Assembly: GCA_039621445.1 (NCBI GenBank)
Contig: CP154955.1
Location: 44,167,540 to 44,231,539, forward strand
Origin: Euglena gracilis
Lineage: Eukaryota > Euglenida > Euglenophyceae > Euglenales
DNA: 64,000 nt
Direction of reading: 5' to 3'
Position numbers and translations under genes: made by a program. This document shows positions 63,607 to 64,000 of the stretch, in pieces. The notes under the pieces are model-generated. The model was not told the origin of the DNA, did no database searches, and saw only the letters and a list, made by a program, of their open reading frames with translations. Numbering within the stretch: position 1 is the stretch's first letter; every line of letters starts with the position of its first letter.

Positions 63607-63825
63607 TCACAAAACAAAAAGACAAAAACTTTCCCTCCCTTCCCTTCTTTTGCATTCGCTTCCATTTGGCTATTCGGCATTGCTCTTCTGTCGCTTCCAG
63701 CAGTTCAGTCACCATGTCGACATAGCACACCCCAGACAAGCAATGGGAAAGCAGCACACCGACGCCGTTGGGGGGTCCCGGGTCTGGAATCGCTCCAGGG
63801 CCTTGCTCCACAACACCTCTTCATC
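53567..63825 (-). CDS. Unidentified Pro/Ala/Ser-rich protein with charged helical segments, multi-exon, 5' end outside the window
   Basis: I do not recognise the family. About fifteen exons can be proposed on the minus strand; each is listed separately. The product alternates Pro/Ser/Ala/Arg-rich stretches (exons near 63.4, 62.2, 59.0, 56.3 and 54.9 kb) with charged, probably helical pieces (near 61.0, 60.7, 59.9 and 59.4 kb). Exon pairs 63,825-63,760 to 63,427-63,316, the latter to 62,255-62,121, 60,968 to 60,742, 60,185 to 59,976, 59,334 to 59,077 and 57,990 to 57,816 join in phase. Some other junctions do not, so exons may be missing or misplaced. The last proposed exon ends in TGA 475 bp before the COG5 ATG. 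A scaffold or cytoskeletal/trafficking adaptor would fit the composition, but that is a guess. That a gene is present is moderately certain; that all pieces belong to one gene is less so. Confidence 0.55.
54813..55037 (-). CDS. Unidentified gene, Arg-rich then acidic exon
   Basis: 75 codons ending GAG|GTGGGC. After a Pro-rich start and an Arg/Gly-rich block the frame reads GEVRVVEWSDELGRTPAWEL and then DELNE, an acidic, Trp-containing segment that looks like a real folded or binding motif. The acceptor is placed at AG 55,039-55,038, but alternatives exist. Confidence 0.5.
56239..56375 (-). CDS. Unidentified gene, possible Pro/Ala/Gly-rich exon
   Basis: Minus-strand frame encoding VGARQGPAVAPKLAAKPQRG followed by an imperfect repeat of GPAAGPQRG and a GGRTAEAEN tail. 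Possible acceptor gccccgcAG at 56,377-56,376, possible donor ATCG|GTGGCG. Low complexity with all frames GC-rich, so this is tentative. Confidence 0.35.
57003..57244. mobile_element. AGGCTTCTTTTTAAG element, copy 4
   Basis: ATAGGCTTCTTTTTAAGCCC ... TCGGCGCTTTGCGCCAAAAC ... GGTCTTTCAAGTTTAAAAGA. In an intron of the unidentified gene. Confidence 0.8.
57514..57571 (-). CDS. Unidentified gene, possible small exon
   Basis: Acceptor ccactgcAG at 57,573-57,572. The phase 0 frame encodes ADHLADEGTAAALGPERGT before a possible A|GTCCCG donor. Support is only GC-rich wobble and phase with the exon upstream. Confidence 0.35.
57769..57816 (-). CDS. Unidentified gene, small Pro-rich exon
   Basis: 48-bp exon with textbook signals (tttccctcccgcAG acceptor, GAGCAG|GTGCTT donor) encoding AMRPQTPPPSRASTEQ in phase 0 on both sides. 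Confidence 0.5.
57990..58036 (-). CDS. Unidentified gene, small exon (WLDAMVDRGVKKWDD)
   Basis: 47-bp exon with pyrimidine-rich acceptor (cgcctctcAG) and GAT|GTACGC donor, encoding WLDAMVDRGVKKWDD. Leaves in phase 0, matching the exon at 57,816. Its phase 1 entry does not match the phase 2 exit of the exon at 58,893, so an exon may be missing in the AT-rich intron. Confidence 0.5.
58150..58745. repeat. AT-rich (TATA/TATG)n region
   Basis: TATATATG/TATA microsatellite-like sequence ending in about 30 TA units (58,672-58,735), with AGAGA-rich patches. Much lower GC than the exons either side. Confidence 0.93.
58893..59077 (-). CDS. Unidentified gene, Pro/Ala-rich linker exon
   Basis: Excellent acceptor (cctttcccacAG) and CG|GTGGCG donor, 185 bp. 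The frame set by the previous exon encodes LEPPTATKPPAGSETRTAAL and then a Pro/Ala/Asp-rich low-complexity linker ending GGHLAQR. The other two minus-strand frames are also open through this GC-rich stretch, so the frame rests on the phase match. Confidence 0.5.
59334..59438 (-). CDS. Unidentified gene, charged helical exon
   Basis: Acceptor cctcgcAG at 59,440-59,439 and donor ACG|GTGTGT give exactly 35 codons in phase 0. Encodes TFRQLRTDAEQKKLQKAVEV and then TRRSMERVCHALPRT, a strongly charged helix. It joins in phase 0 to the Pro-rich exon at 59,077. Confidence 0.65.
59871..59976 (-). CDS. Unidentified gene, exon (KEAEHHVRNHPAKLLRSL)
   Basis: Acceptor gctggcAG, donor AAGGC|GTGCCC, 106 bp. 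Encodes TLPTKEAEHHVRNHPAKLLR followed by a His/Tyr-containing amphipathic stretch ending TFK. GC-rich wobble positions throughout. The phase 2 exit does not fit the phase 0 entry of the next exon, so either another exon lies between 59.87 and 59.44 kb or a different donor is used. Confidence 0.6.
60010..60170. repeat. Minisatellite CCCAAATCACACCCAGTCACG
   Basis: About 14 alternating 8-12-bp words (CCCAAATCACAC, CCAGTCACG, CCCAAGTCACG) between two exons of the unidentified gene. Confidence 0.9.
60185..60250 (-). CDS. Unidentified gene, exon with likely GC donor
   Basis: Encodes DPADTAQAPPSDQEAYAHLL and ends at GCGG|GCAAGC. No GT follows before an in-frame TGA, while a GC donor with the GCAAG consensus leaves phase 1. 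That joins exactly with the AG|GG entry of the exon at 59,976 to read LLAGTLPTKEAEHH. The 5' boundary is approximate because several AGs are possible. Confidence 0.55.
60657..60742 (-). CDS. Unidentified gene, exon
   Basis: Acceptor gtccacAG at 60,744-60,743 in phase 0, matching the exit of the exon at 60,968. It encodes ESMHPITDAMFVKRWVATVR and then KVLDRAG. The 3' end is not certain: GTGACC near 60,657 or an upstream GT at the KVL codons. Confidence 0.55.
60968..61127 (-). CDS. Unidentified gene, helical exon
   Basis: Acceptor ctgccccAG (61,129-61,128; an alternative AG lies 4 nt further in) and donor GAG|GTGTGC. It encodes a Gly-rich start, then VEAQLEESRRRLAECKREL, then a second amphipathic helix (REFCTMMRILLESIVE). 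Leu/Glu/Arg spacing suggests a coiled coil of about four heptads. It exits in phase 0, joining the next exon in frame. Confidence 0.65.
61205..61458. repeat. ACAC-rich microsatellite
   Basis: Degenerate CA repeats with CAACA, CTCA and CGCA variants. Confidence 0.95.
62121..62255 (-). CDS. Unidentified gene, basic/Pro-rich exon
   Basis: Open minus-strand frame with GC-rich third positions, preceded by a C-rich tract and AG at 62,257-62,256 and followed by a GTCTGTCC donor. It encodes ERTTSPLRAEPAPEGPEALK followed by a basic stretch (KKPRKRVTIL). Its phase 1 entry agrees with the preceding exon. Its phase 1 exit does not match the next exon I propose at 61.1 kb, so a small exon may be missing or another donor may be used. 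The frame stays open upstream to about 62.4 kb, so a longer exon is possible. Confidence 0.5.
63316..63427 (-). CDS. Unidentified gene, Ser/Pro-rich exon
   Basis: Strong signals on both sides: a pyrimidine-rich tract ending ctgcAG at the acceptor and a GTATGT donor. It encodes EEDTDGPPPSPQLSGRRPSL and then a Pro/Ile-rich stretch ending SPFD. It exits in phase 1, matching the 2-nt overhang of the proposed exon at 62,255. SP and RRPS look like kinase sites, but this is composition only. Confidence 0.65.
63482..63607. repeat. (ACAAC)n, (AC)n and (AG)n compound microsatellite
   Basis: About 13 ACAAC units, then AC repeats, then AG repeats, in the intron between the two rightmost exons. Confidence 0.97.
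63760..63825 (-). CDS. Unidentified gene, exon near right edge
   Basis: AG acceptor at 63,827-63,826 and GTGTGC donor just below 63,760 bound 22 codons in phase 0, beginning DEEVLWSKALERFQTRDPP. The acidic start followed by W..AL..F recalls the first helix of a SANT/Myb-like repeat, but 22 residues are too few to claim one. It joins the next exon (63,427) in phase 0. Earlier exons must lie beyond the window. Confidence 0.5.
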
Positions 63826-64000
63826 CTCCGTCGGAGGCAGGACCACACTCAAACATCACACCGGCAGGCCTGCCTCAAAGAAAAGAACTTGCCTTGTAAC
63901 GGTTGGCATTTTGTATTTGGGTTGTGGCCCCCCCAGAGACTCTTTCAGCCATCCCACCTGTCCCATCCACACACATCACACAGATGTGTGTCACATACAC

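Overview
This window is nuclear DNA from an intron-rich eukaryote, most likely a microalga or other protist with a large repetitive genome. Evidence: short exons (about 45-320 bp) with GC-rich third codon positions, interrupted by introns of 0.3-13 kb that carry long microsatellites, G/C homopolymer runs and many small dispersed repeats. Nearly every junction I could work out is GT-AG, and one is GC-AG. The lineage cannot be fixed from the sequence. There is no sign of bacterial, organellar or viral genes, and no rRNA, tRNA or CRISPR array.

Four protein genes are visible, all on the minus strand and head to tail, so they read right to left. (1) About 63.83-53.57 kb: the 3' part of an unidentified Pro/Ala/Ser-rich protein with short charged helical segments, whose 5' end lies beyond the right edge. 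(2) 53,091-30,742: an apparently complete gene for COG5, a lobe-B subunit of the conserved oligomeric Golgi tethering complex, in about 24 exons over 22 kb. (3) 28,734-11,047: a cystinosin-family PQ-loop transporter (lysosomal or vacuolar cystine/H+ exporter) in 8 exons, with one 13.4-kb intron. (4) About 7,951-2,087: a class 3 (alpha/beta-hydrolase) lipase in at least 5 exons. Products 2 and 3 belong to the endomembrane system, but nothing shows co-regulation; only the 475-bp gap between gene 1's stop and the COG5 ATG is notable.

Exons were found by reading the minus strand for conserved family motifs, then testing whether donor and acceptor phases join. Many junctions fit in phase (for example COG5 exons 1-6, 9 to 13 and 17 to 19, and cystinosin exons 2-8). 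A few do not; these are flagged.

The rest is repeats. The giant cystinosin intron (12,544-25,964) contains a ~164-bp A/T-rich tandem and dispersed repeat, a mini element with LTR-like direct repeats (second copy, inverted, at 0.6-1.1 kb), two interlocked inverted repeats at 16.3-16.6 kb, and two families of short palindromes (GGAAGCG...CGCTTCC and GCGCAAATGCGC-like). A third palindrome family (GTTTACGG...CCGTAAAC) occupies 35.1-37.9 kb. Elsewhere, 150-450-bp elements with poly-C/poly-G borders, often with a central GGCGC-TTCG-GCGCC-type hairpin, are scattered through introns and spacers. Large microsatellites are (AC)n at 3.3 and 8.1 kb, (CATA)n at 10.7 kb, (TGTGTGTTG)n at 39.5 kb, (AG)n at 48-49 kb and (CAT)n(CAC)n at 51.9 kb.
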